This document shows, piece by piece, positions 50,652-59,270 of a stretch of 64,000 nt of DNA (positions are counted from its first letter, which is position 1; the number at the start of each line of letters is the position of its first letter). The stretch is from Salinilacihabitans rarus (lineage in GTDB: Archaea > Halobacteriota > Halobacteria > Halobacteriales > Natrialbaceae), in assembly GCF_024296665.1 (NCBI RefSeq), contig NZ_CP100762.1, positions 1,550,001 to 1,614,000 of the forward strand, written 5' to 3'. The translations under genes and the position numbers were made by a program. A model generated the notes under the pieces. It made no database searches. It was given only the letters and a program-made list of their open reading frames with translations, and was not told the DNA's origin.

Positions 50652-50976
50652 CCGGTCGGCGGCCGGTTCCGCCGCCGGAAGGCGGGGCCGCGCGACGTCC
50701 GTTCGATCCGCGACCGCCGTTCGGCGTTTTCCTTCGATGCGTTCACGCCGCGTCGTCCGAACGCACCGTGAAACGCGTTCGGCGCATACCGTGATGTTCG
50801 TGGCCCTCGCGAGGGCCGCGTTTCCGGGGCTCGCCTACCGCGTCGACGACGTCTCCTCGCGTCTCGGCGACGCCGACACCTCACGGGGTGTCACCGCCAC
50901 CCGACCGCCCTCATAACTGGGTTAATAATTCCGTCGAAGGGTGATGGGGACCGTCACCCAACGTCCGAACGGGAAC
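50652..50976. other. Spacer with no convincing gene, containing the promoter of the OYE-type gene
   Basis: About 325 bases. A 40-codon open stretch (50794 onward, MFVALARAAFPGLAYRVDDV) has some coding sense but no recognised relatives or continuation. TTAATAAT at 50922-50929 is the likely TATA box for the gene starting at 50977, giving a short leader, or a leaderless product if ATG 50944 is used. Confidence 0.4.
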
Positions 50977-52956
50977 ATGACGGAGCACGAGATACTCTTC
51001 GAGCCGACGACGATCGGGGAGATGGACGTCCGAAACCGGCTGGTGATGCCGCCGATGGGCACCAACTACGCCGACGAGAACGGCGCCGTAACCGAGCGGA
51101 TGCTCGATTACTACGCGGAGCGCGCTCGCGGCGGCGTCGGGATGGTCGTCGTCGAGGTCGCGGCGGTCGAGTACCCGGCCGGCAAGGCAATCACCAGACA
51201 GCTGCGGATCGACGACGACAAGTACGTCGCCGGGCTCTCCCGGCTGGCCGACCGCATCGGCGCCCACGGCGCCCGGAGCGTCGTCCAGATCCACCACGCG
51301 GGCCGGCAGACGACGACGGGGACGACCGAGGGGGTCCGGCCGGTCGCGCCGTCCGCGGTTCCCGACGGGTTCCTGGGGACCGAGCCGCGACCGCTGGAGG
51401 CGGCCGAGGTCGAAGCGATGACCGAGCGGTTCGTCGACGCCGCCGAGCGGGCGCAGGCCGCCGGATTCGACGGCGTGGAGCTCCACGCCGCACACGGCTA
51501 CCTCGTCGGGCAGTTCATCTCGAGCCGCACTAACCGCCGCGACGACAGGTACGGCGGCGACCTCGAGGGTCGCATGACGTTCCCGCTCGACATCGTGGAC
51601 GGGATCAGAGAGCGGGTCGGCGACGGGTTCACGGTCGGCGTCCGGCTCAGCGCCGACGAGTTCGTCGAGGGGGGCAACGACCTCGCGGACGCGAAGCGGG
51701 CCGCGAGCACGTTCGAGGAGTCGGGGGTCGACTACGTGAGCGTCACCTCGGGCATCTACGAGTCGATGCCGAAGCTCCTCGAACCGATGCGCTTCGAGGA
51801 GGGGTGGCGGACGTACCTCGCCGACGAGATCGGCGACGTCGTCGACGTGCCGACGATCGCCGTCGGCTCCATCCGGCAGCCGTCGACGGCCGCCGCGACC
51901 CTCGAGGCGGGCCACGCGGACCTCGTCGCCGTCGGCCGCGGGCTGATCGCGGACCCCCACTTCCCGCGGAAGGCGAAGGCGGGACGGGTCGCCGACATCA
52001 ACCGGTGTATCGGCTGTAACCTCGGCTGTCTCGGCGAGGGGATCTTCGCCGACCGGACGATGGGCTGTACCGTCAACCCGACGGTGGGCCGCGAACGCGA
52101 GTTCGCGACCCTCGAGAAGGCGCCCGAGACGAAGCGGGTGCTCGTCGCCGGCGGCGGCCCGGCGGGCGCCGAGGCCGCCGCGTGGGCCGCCGTCCGCGGC
52201 CACGACGTGACGCTGTACGAGGAACGCGAGGCGATCGGCGGCCAACTCGAACTCGCGGCGGCGCCGCCGGGACGGGGGAAAATCGAGTGGTTCCGGGAGC
52301 ACCTGGAACGCGAACTCGACCGACACGAGGTCGACGTTCGCCTCGGCGAACGCCTCGACCGTGAGACCGTCGAGCGGGCTGACCCGGACGCCGTCGTCGT
52401 CGCGACGGGTGCCCGCCCGGGCGTCCCGGACGTCGACGGCGCGGCGGACGAGGACGTCCTGCAGGTCTGGGACGTCCTGACCGGCGCGGTCCCCGACGAC
52501 GCCGACTCGGTCGCGATCGTCGGCGCCGGGCAGGCGGGCATCGAGACCGCGGAGTTCCTGGCGGATCGTGGCATCGAGGTGACGCTCCTCGAGATGCGCG
52601 ACGAGATCGCCCCCGAGATGGAGGCGATCACCCGGTTCGACGTGCTCGAACGGTACGGGGAGCGAGACGACATCTCGTGGCACACCGGCGTCCGGGTGAC
52701 GGCGATCGAGGACGGGACCGTCGTCGCGGCGGCCGAGGACGGGACGGAACGGCGGTTCGAGGCCGACGCGGTCGCGCTGGCGACCGGCAGCGAGCCGAAC
52801 GACGGCCTCGTCGAAGCGCTCGCGGACGTCGACGCGGACGTCTACGTCGTCGGCGACGCGCGCGAGCCCGGGAACATCCTGCACGCGGTCGAGGAGGGCT
52901 GCGAGACCGGGCTCTCGATCGGCGCCCGCTACCCGACTACCAGTCCGACGCGGTAG
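50977..52956 (+). CDS. Old-Yellow-Enzyme-type NADH:flavin oxidoreductase (2,4-dienoyl-CoA reductase-like)
   Basis: A 659-residue enzyme. The FMN TIM barrel (1-360) begins LFEPTTIGEMDVRNRLVMPP and has the active-site HHAGRQT and GVELHAAHGYLVGQF. The [4Fe-4S] motif is CIGCNLGCLGEG and a last Cys in MGCTVNP. The second half has two nucleotide folds, VLVAGGGPAGAEAAAWAA and VAIVGAGQAGIETAEFLA. It reduces enals, dienoyl-CoA or trimethylamine-like amines with NAD(P)H. ATG 50977 gives the family start. It may be a detoxification or catabolic enzyme; substrate unknown. Confidence 0.92.
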   Translation: MTEHEILFEPTTIGEMDVRNRLVMPPMGTNYADENGAVTERMLDYYAERARGGVGMVVVEVAAVEYPAGKAITRQLRIDDDKYVAGLSRLADRIGAHGARSVVQIHHAGRQTTTGTTEGVRPVAPSAVPDGFLGTEPRPLEAAEVEAMTERFVDAAERAQAAGFDGVELHAAHGYLVGQFISSRTNRRDDRYGGDLEGRMTFPLDIVDGIRERVGDGFTVGVRLSADEFVEGGNDLADAKRAASTFEESGVDYVSVTSGIYESMPKLLEPMRFEEGWRTYLADEIGDVVDVPTIAVGSIRQPSTAAATLEAGHADLVAVGRGLIADPHFPRKAKAGRVADINRCIGCNLGCLGEGIFADRTMGCTVNPTVGREREFATLEKAPETKRVLVAGGGPAGAEAAAWAAVRGHDVTLYEEREAIGGQLELAAAPPGRGKIEWFREHLERELDRHEVDVRLGERLDRETVERADPDAVVVATGARPGVPDVDGAADEDVLQVWDVLTGAVPDDADSVAIVGAGQAGIETAEFLADRGIEVTLLEMRDEIAPEMEAITRFDVLERYGERDDISWHTGVRVTAIEDGTVVAAAEDGTERRFEADAVALATGSEPNDGLVEALADVDADVYVVGDAREPGNILHAVEEGCETGLSIGARYPTTSPTR

Positions 52957-53182
52957 TCGTTCGACGCTCGCGTCGGTCGTGCGGTGATTCTTCCGCTCTG
53001 GTGTTAGGTTAGAAACGTGGCCTCGGCACTCATAGGGCTCGTCACCGCCGGGTGCCGAGTCCGGCTCGGAGCGGGTGCGTCGTCATCGGCCGGCCGAGGG
53101 TACGAACGCCACCGAAAAGACGGTTCGGGTCGCCGTCCCGGAGGGTGAGGCTTAAGCGGCGTCGGCGACGACGACCCGACCG

Positions 53183-53869
53183 ATGCCCGCGCGCCCCCTC
53201 GAATGCGATACCGACCCGGTCGTCAGCTTCGTCGTTCCGGCGCGAAACGAGGCGGCGTACCTCCGGGGAACGCTCTCGAGCCTCGCCGCGCTCGACACGG
53301 CCTACGGGTACGAGGCCGTCGTCGTCGACGGGAACTCCACGGACGCGACCCCGGAGATCGCCCGCGAGTACGGCGCGCGGGTGGTCGCCGGCGACGGGGA
53401 CGGGGTCGCCAGCGCGCGCAACCGCGGCGCCGAGCGCGCCGCCGGCGAGTGGCTGGCGTTCGTCGACGCCGACACCGCGGTGCGGGCGAACTACCTCACC
53501 GCGATGCTGGGGTTCGTCGAGGCCGAGGGGATGGAGGCGGCCTCCTCGTACTGCCGGATCACCGGCCCCCGCCGCGGGAAGCTGGTGGAGGCGACGATCA
53601 ACCACGTCTTCTCGCGGCTCCGGCGACCCGTCCTGCCGGGGTTCAACTTCTTCGTCCGCCGCGGGACGTTCGAGGCGGCCGGGGGCTTCCCGGACGTGCC
53701 AAACGAGGACACCGCGCTGAGCCGCGAACTCGCCCGCGAGGTGCCGACGGGCTACTGCCGGCGGGTGCTCGTCGAGAGCTCCGGCCGGCGGATCGCCGCG
53801 AGGGGGCTGACGGGGACGCTGTGGTACTACGCCCGGCTGGACCGGGAGCGGATCGCCGCGGACTACTGA
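53183..53869 (+). CDS. Glycosyltransferase family 2
   Basis: A 228-residue GT-A enzyme: VVSFVVPARNEAAYLRGTL, VVVDGNSTDATPEIARE, SARNRGAERAAGEWLAFVDADT (the DxD-like Asp pair) and NEDTALSRELARE. It lacks membrane helices and would use a nucleotide sugar. The gene has a TATA-like CTTAAG about 30 bases before ATG 53183, so it is probably transcribed alone. Acceptor unknown. Confidence 0.9.
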   Translation: MPARPLECDTDPVVSFVVPARNEAAYLRGTLSSLAALDTAYGYEAVVVDGNSTDATPEIAREYGARVVAGDGDGVASARNRGAERAAGEWLAFVDADTAVRANYLTAMLGFVEAEGMEAASSYCRITGPRRGKLVEATINHVFSRLRRPVLPGFNFFVRRGTFEAAGGFPDVPNEDTALSRELAREVPTGYCRRVLVESSGRRIAARGLTGTLWYYARLDRERIAADY

Positions 53870-53915
53870 GTGCCAGACCGCGGGGCTTCTTGTCCGTCGC
53901 CACGAGAGCCGACGT

Positions 53916-54680
53916 ATGAACCTGCCAGCCGTCGGACTCGGGACGATGGGGATCGAGGAGCCGGCCCCGATCGAGACCGCCCTCGAACTGGGCTACCGGC
54001 ACCTCGACACCGCCCAGATCTACGGCAACGAAGCCGTCGTCGGCGAAGCGATCGCCCGGAGCGACGTCCCCCGCGAGGCGCTGACCGTGGCGACGAAGGT
54101 GTGGGCCGACAGCCTCGCGCCCGCGGACGTCCGCCGGACGACCGCGGAGAGCCTCGACCGGCTGGGGCTGGCGTCCGTCGACCTGCTGTACGTCCACCGG
54201 CCGATCGAGACGTACGACCCCGAGACCACCCTGCCCGCCTTCGACGCCCTGCGCGAGGCGGGGACGGTCCGCGGCGTCGGCCTGAGCAACTTCACCCTCG
54301 CGGACCTCGGGACCGCCCGCGAGGTCCTCGACGCGCCGATCGCCGCCCATCAGGTCGAGTTCCACCCGCTGTTCCAGCCCGACGCGCTCCTCGATCACGC
54401 CCGCGAGCGCGGCTACCCGCTCGTCGCCTACTCGCCGCTCGCCGGCGGCCGCGTCCGCGACGTCGAGGAAGTCGTCGCCGTCGCCGAGAAACACGACGCC
54501 ACGCCCGAGGCGGTTTCGATCGCGTGGCTGTGCGGGAAGGAGAACGTGGTGCCGATCCCGAAAGCGAGCAGCCGAGCGCACCTCGAAGCGAACCTCGCCG
54601 CCCGGGACCTGGACCTCGACGACGAGGACGTGCGGGCGATCGACGGGATCGAGCGCACCGAGGAGCTGTTCCCCGAGTGA
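53916..54680 (+). CDS. Aldo/keto reductase
   Basis: A 254-residue AKR with the tetrad Asp and Tyr in RHLDTAQIYGNE, Lys in VATKVWAD and His in LLYVHRPIE, plus VVPIPKASSRAHLEANLAA in the NADPH site. Small single-domain form. It may reduce methylglyoxal or 2,5-diketo compounds. ATG 53916. Confidence 0.92.
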   Translation: MNLPAVGLGTMGIEEPAPIETALELGYRHLDTAQIYGNEAVVGEAIARSDVPREALTVATKVWADSLAPADVRRTTAESLDRLGLASVDLLYVHRPIETYDPETTLPAFDALREAGTVRGVGLSNFTLADLGTAREVLDAPIAAHQVEFHPLFQPDALLDHARERGYPLVAYSPLAGGRVRDVEEVVAVAEKHDATPEAVSIAWLCGKENVVPIPKASSRAHLEANLAARDLDLDDEDVRAIDGIERTEELFPE

Positions 54681-54739
54681 GCGCCGAGGTGCGATAGAGG
54701 CGGCCCGGAAACTTTGTCGCTACGCGTCGTGGAGTCCTC

Positions 54740-55126
54740 GTGACCGAGATCCCCGACGAGGCCGAACGGCTGTTAGAGAGCGAGCCGCTGATGGCCCACC
54801 TGGCGACCAGCGTCGACGACCGCCCGCACGTCGCGCCGGTCTGGTACCACTACGACGACGGGACGGTCGAGATCGTGACCACCGGCCGGAAACTCGGAAA
54901 CGTCCGCGAGAACCCGCGGGTCGCGCTCTCGGTCCAGAAGGACGAGGACGGCGACCCGCGGTGGGCCGCGACGATGCTCGGCCGCGCCCGCGTCGTCGAC
55001 GACGAGACCGAGAGCCGGGCGGCGAGACGCCGGATCAACGAGAAGTACGGCGCCGACCCGGACGCCTACCCGGAGAACGCGCTCGTCCGGATCGACCTCG
55101 GCTCCGTCGCGTACTGGACGTACTGA
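54740..55126 (+). CDS. Pyridoxamine 5'-phosphate oxidase-fold protein
   Basis: A 128-residue split-barrel flavin or F420-binding protein: LMAHLATSVDDRPHVAPVWY, then TTGRKLGNVRENPRVALSVQ and IDLGSVAYWTY at the end. The fold is used by FMN, F420 and heme proteins. GTG 54740 gives the usual short acidic start. It is convergent with the flavoprotein gene. Confidence 0.88.
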   Translation: MTEIPDEAERLLESEPLMAHLATSVDDRPHVAPVWYHYDDGTVEIVTTGRKLGNVRENPRVALSVQKDEDGDPRWAATMLGRARVVDDETESRAARRRINEKYGADPDAYPENALVRIDLGSVAYWTY

Positions 55127-55132
55127 CGGCGG

Positions 55133-56221
55133 TCACTCCTCCGTCTCCGGCCGCGGCTCGCGGAGCCCGGGCAGCGGTTCGAGGTCGCGCAGGCGGCGCA
55201 TCCGCGCGCGGAGGTCCGGGGGCGCGCCCGGCGGGCCGTCCGCGTCGGCCGACTCGCCCGCCAGTTCGTCGAGCGACTTCGGATACGGCCGGAGGTCCTT
55301 GTGGATCGCGATACCGGCGCGGGCGCCGTCGCCGATCGCGATCGTCGTCTGGTTCTGGCCGTGGGTGACGTCGCCGACGGCGTAGGCACCCTCGACGCTC
55401 GTCTCGCGGCGCTCGTCGACGGCGACGGCGCCGTCGCCGTCGAGGTCGCAGCCGAGGTCGGCCGCCAGATCGGAGGCGTACTCGGTGCCGTACATCGCGA
55501 AGCCGCCGCGGTAGTCGCGGTCGGCGCCGTCGGCGAACGAGAGGCCGCCGAGTCGGGGCTCGTCCTCTTCCGCCTCGCCGTCGGCGTAGACGGAGACGAC
55601 CTCCGCGTCGACGCGCTCGATCGGGTGCGCCTCCACGAGGGCGCCGGTCTCCTCGTCCCACTCGGGGTCGCGGCCGTCCAGCAGGAGGTCGACGTCGTCG
55701 GTGAAGTTGCACATCGTCATCGCCACGTGGGCCGCGTGCTCGTCGTGGCCGAGGACGAAGACGGGCGCGTCGCCGAGCGCGTAGGCGTCGCAGTGCAGAC
55801 AGTAGTGCAGCCCCCGGCCGGTGAACCGGCGCAGGCCCGACACCTCGGGGGGCAGGTCCCTGAAGCCGGTCGCGAAGACGACGCGCTCGGCCGCGAGCGT
55901 CCCGCGGGAAGCCTCGACGCGGAACCGGTACCCGTCCGCGCTCCCTTCCTCGCCGTCGACCCGTTCCACCCGCTCGACGGCGTCCGGGTAGAAGTCGCCG
56001 CCGTAGGTTTCGAGCTGGCGGACGCCGTGTTCGGACAGTTCGCTGCCCGAGACCGCCTCGGAGACGCCGAGCAGGTTGTGGACGTGGCTGACCGCCGCGT
56101 GGCGGCCGCCTTCCTTCTCGACCACCGCGGTCCGGTGGCCGAGTCTGGTCGTGTACAGCGCCGTCGTCAGGCCGGCGGGGCCGCCGCCGATCACGACGAC
56201 GTCGTATCGAGGCTCGCTCAT
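55133..56221 (-). CDS. Thioredoxin-reductase-like FAD/NAD(P) oxidoreductase
   Basis: A 362-residue flavoprotein with IGGGPAGLTTALYTTRLGH at the N-terminus and VYAVGDVTHGQNQTTIAIG-like GAYAVGDVTHGQNQTTIA near the end. The redox pair is CLHC at 141-144, not the CATC of thioredoxin reductases. The middle NADP domain lacks the full GGGxxA pattern (FVLGHDEHAAHVAM). It may be a ferredoxin- or quinone-linked disulfide or bacillithiol-type reductase. ATG 56221. Confidence 0.85.
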   Translation of the reverse strand: MSEPRYDVVVIGGGPAGLTTALYTTRLGHRTAVVEKEGGRHAAVSHVHNLLGVSEAVSGSELSEHGVRQLETYGGDFYPDAVERVERVDGEEGSADGYRFRVEASRGTLAAERVVFATGFRDLPPEVSGLRRFTGRGLHYCLHCDAYALGDAPVFVLGHDEHAAHVAMTMCNFTDDVDLLLDGRDPEWDEETGALVEAHPIERVDAEVVSVYADGEAEEDEPRLGGLSFADGADRDYRGGFAMYGTEYASDLAADLGCDLDGDGAVAVDERRETSVEGAYAVGDVTHGQNQTTIAIGDGARAGIAIHKDLRPYPKSLDELAGESADADGPPGAPPDLRARMRRLRDLEPLPGLREPRPETEE

Positions 56222-56280
56222 ACGTCGTCGCTCGGGCGCCGGTCAGTTGAGCGTGCCCCGCGCGTGTGCACCGGGCCCGC

Positions 56281-57366
56281 CTACTCGCCCCCCTCGCTCC
56301 CCTCGACGCGCTCGCGCGCCGCCGCCACCACGAGCGGGAGCGTGATCGTCGCGTCGGCGTAGACCGAGACGTTCCGGGCGTCTTTCTCGAGTTTCCCCCA
56401 CGAGCGCGCCTCGTCGAGCGTCGCGCCCGAGAGGCCGCCGGTCCGCGGCGGGTCCATCGTCAACTGGACGGCGTAGTCGTACGCCCGCGGCGTGACGAGC
56501 ATCGTCTGGAGGGTGAAGTTCTTCGGGACGCCCCCGCCGACGACGAACGCGCCGGCCTCGTCGGCCTCGAAGGCGAGGTCGGTCAGCGCGGTCATATCCG
56601 CGAGCGCGTCGAGGGTGAACGCGGTGGTCTGGGAGTACATCCACGCCTGCAGCCCCAGCACGGAGTCCTGCACGGCGGGACAGTAGATCGGCACGTCCGA
56701 CTCGTAGGCCGCGGCGGCGATGCCGGGGTCCTCGGCGACGTCCTCGCGTTCGTTCACCTCGGCGTTCGCCCGGCCGAGTTCCTCGGTGAGTCGCCGGATC
56801 GAGACCGCGCCCTCGCGGTTCGCTCCGCTCGGCTCTTCCGAGGCGCGTTGCGCCTCGCGCTCCTCGCACTCGGCTTCGAGGACGGGGAACACCTCCTCGC
56901 GGAGGTGTCCCTCGAACGCGGCGAAGTGCTCCTGCGGGAGGTAGACGTTGTAGATGCGGTCGACGCCCTCCTCGCGCAGGGTCTCGTCGTGTTCGCGTTC
57001 GGTCTTGCCCTCGGCGTGGACCTCGCCGTGGTGGTGCTTGCCGCCGATGGCCTCGATCGAGTCGTGGGTGAGGTTCGCCCCCGTCGTCACGAGCGCGTCG
57101 ACGTAGCCGTCCCGGATCAGGTCCGAGACGATCTTTCGCATCCCCGTCGGGACCATCGCCCCCGCGAGGCCGAGGAAGACGGTCACGTCGTCGTCGAACA
57201 TCGCCGCGGTCACGTCGACCGCCTCGTGCAGGGTCGCCGCGCCGACGCCCGCCTTGCCGTACTCCGCGGCGAGTTCGCCGACGGTCATCCCCGCGCGCGC
57301 CTCGGCGTGGCCGACCGGGTCGTGGGAGAAGGTCTCCCGCTCGGGTTCGTGGTGCTCGTCGCTCAT
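56281..57366 (-). CDS. dys: Deoxyhypusine synthase
   Basis: A 361-residue enzyme that moves the butylamine part of spermidine (agmatine in some haloarchaea) onto a Lys of aIF5A. It has LGLAGAMVPTGMRKIVSDLI, DALVTTGANLTHDSIEAIGG, and the catalytic Lys in GGGVPKNFTLQTM. Between PVLEAECEERE and VSIRRLTEELGRAN there is an extra stretch, about 15 residues (AQRASEEPSGANREGA), coded by a palindromic low-complexity repeat; see findings. ATG 57366 gives the MSDEHHEPER start. Confidence 0.93.
   Translation of the reverse strand: MSDEHHEPERETFSHDPVGHAEARAGMTVGELAAEYGKAGVGAATLHEAVDVTAAMFDDDVTVFLGLAGAMVPTGMRKIVSDLIRDGYVDALVTTGANLTHDSIEAIGGKHHHGEVHAEGKTEREHDETLREEGVDRIYNVYLPQEHFAAFEGHLREEVFPVLEAECEEREAQRASEEPSGANREGAVSIRRLTEELGRANAEVNEREDVAEDPGIAAAAYESDVPIYCPAVQDSVLGLQAWMYSQTTAFTLDALADMTALTDLAFEADEAGAFVVGGGVPKNFTLQTMLVTPRAYDYAVQLTMDPPRTGGLSGATLDEARSWGKLEKDARNVSVYADATITLPLVVAAARERVEGSEGGE
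56815..56876. repeat. Palindromic low-complexity insert inside dys
   Basis: The stretch contains GAGGCGCGTTGCGCCTC at 56840-56856, a perfect 7-base-arm hairpin with GTT loop, between CGCTCCGCTCGG and CGCTCCTCGC. Similar wording occurs in the spacer at 10070-10110. It keeps the reading frame of dys. Confidence 0.5.
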
Positions 57367-57676
57367 GGTCCGAGGTGGGCGAGCCAGCGGTTTCAACGCC
57401 GCGATTCGGCTTCGTACTCGGTTTGCGGGGACGTCGATCGTTCCTCGGTCGGGTCGGTTTCGGTCGAGCGTCGTCGTTTTCAGGTATCAGTACCATCGGT
57501 AGCATCGTGCTGAATACAGAGCGCGAATGCGGCACGAACCGAGGACGATCAACTCGGTTGGCTGACCGCTCAGTACGTAGCTGCCGGAGTGGGAATCTCC
57601 CAAAAACAGCGTCTGACACGCCTCTTTTTGAAGGACACGATTTCAATACGGAGATGGGTAGAACGGGGAAAACCAC
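57367..57676. other. Spacer without gene between dys and the acquired hydrolase
   Basis: About 310 bases, lower in GC toward the right. No ORF with coding sense was found. A minus-strand T5 run (57602-57606) about 70 bases after the hydrolase stop may be its terminator. No clear TATA for dys was seen. Confidence 0.4.
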
Positions 57677-58510
57677 TCAGTCTACTTCGCTGATGAAGGA
57701 CAGCACCTCGTCTGTGAAGCGGTCCGGTGCGACGATGTTTGCTGCGTGTCCGTGTCCATCGAAGGTAGTGAGTCGACTGCTGGGCAACGTGTCGTGGAGT
57801 TCTTCGCCTGTCTCTTTGAGGTGCCCGCTCTCGCTCCCGACGAGCAGTAACGTCGGCGTGGAGAGGTCCTCGAACGTCGTGAGATCCCACTCGTGCTCCT
57901 CGAACGTTTCGAGCCCGGGGAGAAGTGTTTGGTGGAACGTGTTCACGTGCGCGTCCCATATCGGTGCCGATCGAAGTTCATCGAGTTCGTCCGCCGTGAG
58001 CTGGGCGACGTCGCCGAGGAATAGTGCGAGCGCCCGCTCGTTTCGTCCCTCGTCTAACAGCGCTATCATCTCTGCGATCGTCTCCTCGACGTCATCTACG
58101 TCCTCGTCGGACGGGATGTAGGGTTCGTACAGAATCAGACTACGCAAATTGTCGATTCGCGGGGCCGCACCCAGTGCAAAGTTGGCTCCCCCGGAGTGCC
58201 CGAGCAGGTGTACTGGCTCGTTGATCGACTCGACGACCGAGACCACGTCGTCAAACTGGGGTTCCACACCATACGCTTCGGGATGCTCGCTGTCGCCGTG
58301 ACATCGCCGGTCCATGGCGTAGACCGTGTTGTGTTCTGCGAACGTGGAGCGGACGTCGCCGAGTTCCCATACTGTGCGATCGAAGATGGCCCCGTGGACG
58401 AGCACGAGCGGCGGACCACTTCCCGACCGCTCGTACGCGATTTCAGTCCCATCCGCGGACGTAACTGTCGCCAACTCCTTCTCGTCATCCGGCGCTGTTA
58501 CTTTCGGCAT
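57677..58510 (-). CDS. Alpha/beta hydrolase of lower GC, probably acquired
   Basis: A 277-residue hydrolase: VLVHGAIFDRTVWELGDVRS, AMDRRCHGDSEHPEAYGVEP, the nucleophile LLGHSGGANFALGAA (Ser), the acid near LLLVGSESGHL and the His in FDGHGHAANIVAPDRF. Relatives include chloroperoxidase-like and 3-oxoadipate enol-lactonase-like proteins. Codons use A/T at third positions more than any neighbour. ATG 58510; the upstream frame is low-GC spacer. Confidence 0.88.
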   Translation of the reverse strand: MPKVTAPDDEKELATVTSADGTEIAYERSGSGPPLVLVHGAIFDRTVWELGDVRSTFAEHNTVYAMDRRCHGDSEHPEAYGVEPQFDDVVSVVESINEPVHLLGHSGGANFALGAAPRIDNLRSLILYEPYIPSDEDVDDVEETIAEMIALLDEGRNERALALFLGDVAQLTADELDELRSAPIWDAHVNTFHQTLLPGLETFEEHEWDLTTFEDLSTPTLLLVGSESGHLKETGEELHDTLPSSRLTTFDGHGHAANIVAPDRFTDEVLSFISEVD

Positions 58511-58826
58511 GTGGCATCTCACCTCTAGTCCCCTATGCGAGTCGATCACATAGCGGCAACTGATGACGGATCTGCACACGCTAAACGAAATCCAGTCGGT
58601 GATCGATATACGGATGAGTTCAGCACGGTAGTTTTGTTTCATGGACACAACTACGCACGAAATCGGAGGCACCCAATCTCCTACCGATATCTATACACTC
58701 CGCATCCGATATCCGTTCGTTCACTGAAGCGTGGGACCCCTGTATCGAGCATCGACCCGGACCGACTGCAGGTACACAGGTACGCACGCACACCGTTCAA
58801 GATGGCGGCGAACCACCACGTCAGTA
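58511..58826. other. Low-GC spacer without gene
   Basis: About 316 bases. Base composition is near even rather than GC rich, with AT-rich words such as GATATCTATACAC. All short frames lack coding sense. It belongs with the hydrolase gene to one low-GC block and may be the edge of an acquired segment. Confidence 0.45.
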
Positions 58827-59270
58827 ATGAGAGGCGGGGGGATCTACCGGGTTCTCCGTCCGGACCGCTACGTGCTGATCGTCTCCGGGTTCTTCGTCCT
58901 GTTTCCCGCCTTCGTCGACGTCGTCACGCCGGACGTCGGCTACGGCCACGCCGGGGGGACCGTCGACGCACAGGGGAACGTCGTCGCGCGGTACGAGGGC
59001 ACGACCGCGCTGCAGTACCGGTGGTACTACCCGATTCTCTACCCGTTCGTCCTCGTCTGGTACGTCGCCGTCCTGCTCTTCGACGTCGCCGACCGACTGG
59101 TGCCGGCGGCCGGGATCTGGTACTTCTCGCTCCGGGCCGCGTACTTCCACCTGCTCGCCGCTGTGCTCGTCGCGCTCCTCCGGCACGCGCTGGCCGCGGT
59201 CGGGTCACTCCGCTCGCGGCGGCTACGCGGTCGCTGGGCCGATCACAGCCCCGTCGGCACGTCGAAGTAG
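58827..59270 (+). CDS. Small membrane protein of unknown function
   Basis: A 147-residue protein with three hydrophobic parts: YVLIVSGFFVLFPAFVDVVT, YPILYPFVLVWYVAVLLFDV and YFHLLAAVLVALLRHALAAV, and a short extracellular-like loop with GYGHAGGTVDAQGNVVARYE. ATG 58827 opens the basic leader MRGGGIYRVLRPDRY. The last nine codons overlap the end of the convergent Nif3-like gene. Confidence 0.75.
   Translation: MRGGGIYRVLRPDRYVLIVSGFFVLFPAFVDVVTPDVGYGHAGGTVDAQGNVVARYEGTTALQYRWYYPILYPFVLVWYVAVLLFDVADRLVPAAGIWYFSLRAAYFHLLAAVLVALLRHALAAVGSLRSRRLRGRWADHSPVGTSK

Noticed and set aside
52957-53182. Possible RNA gene in the spacer after the OYE-type gene
   Set aside because: No cloverleaf, conserved tRNA boxes or stable long hairpin could be recognised; only a TATA-like element for the next gene.
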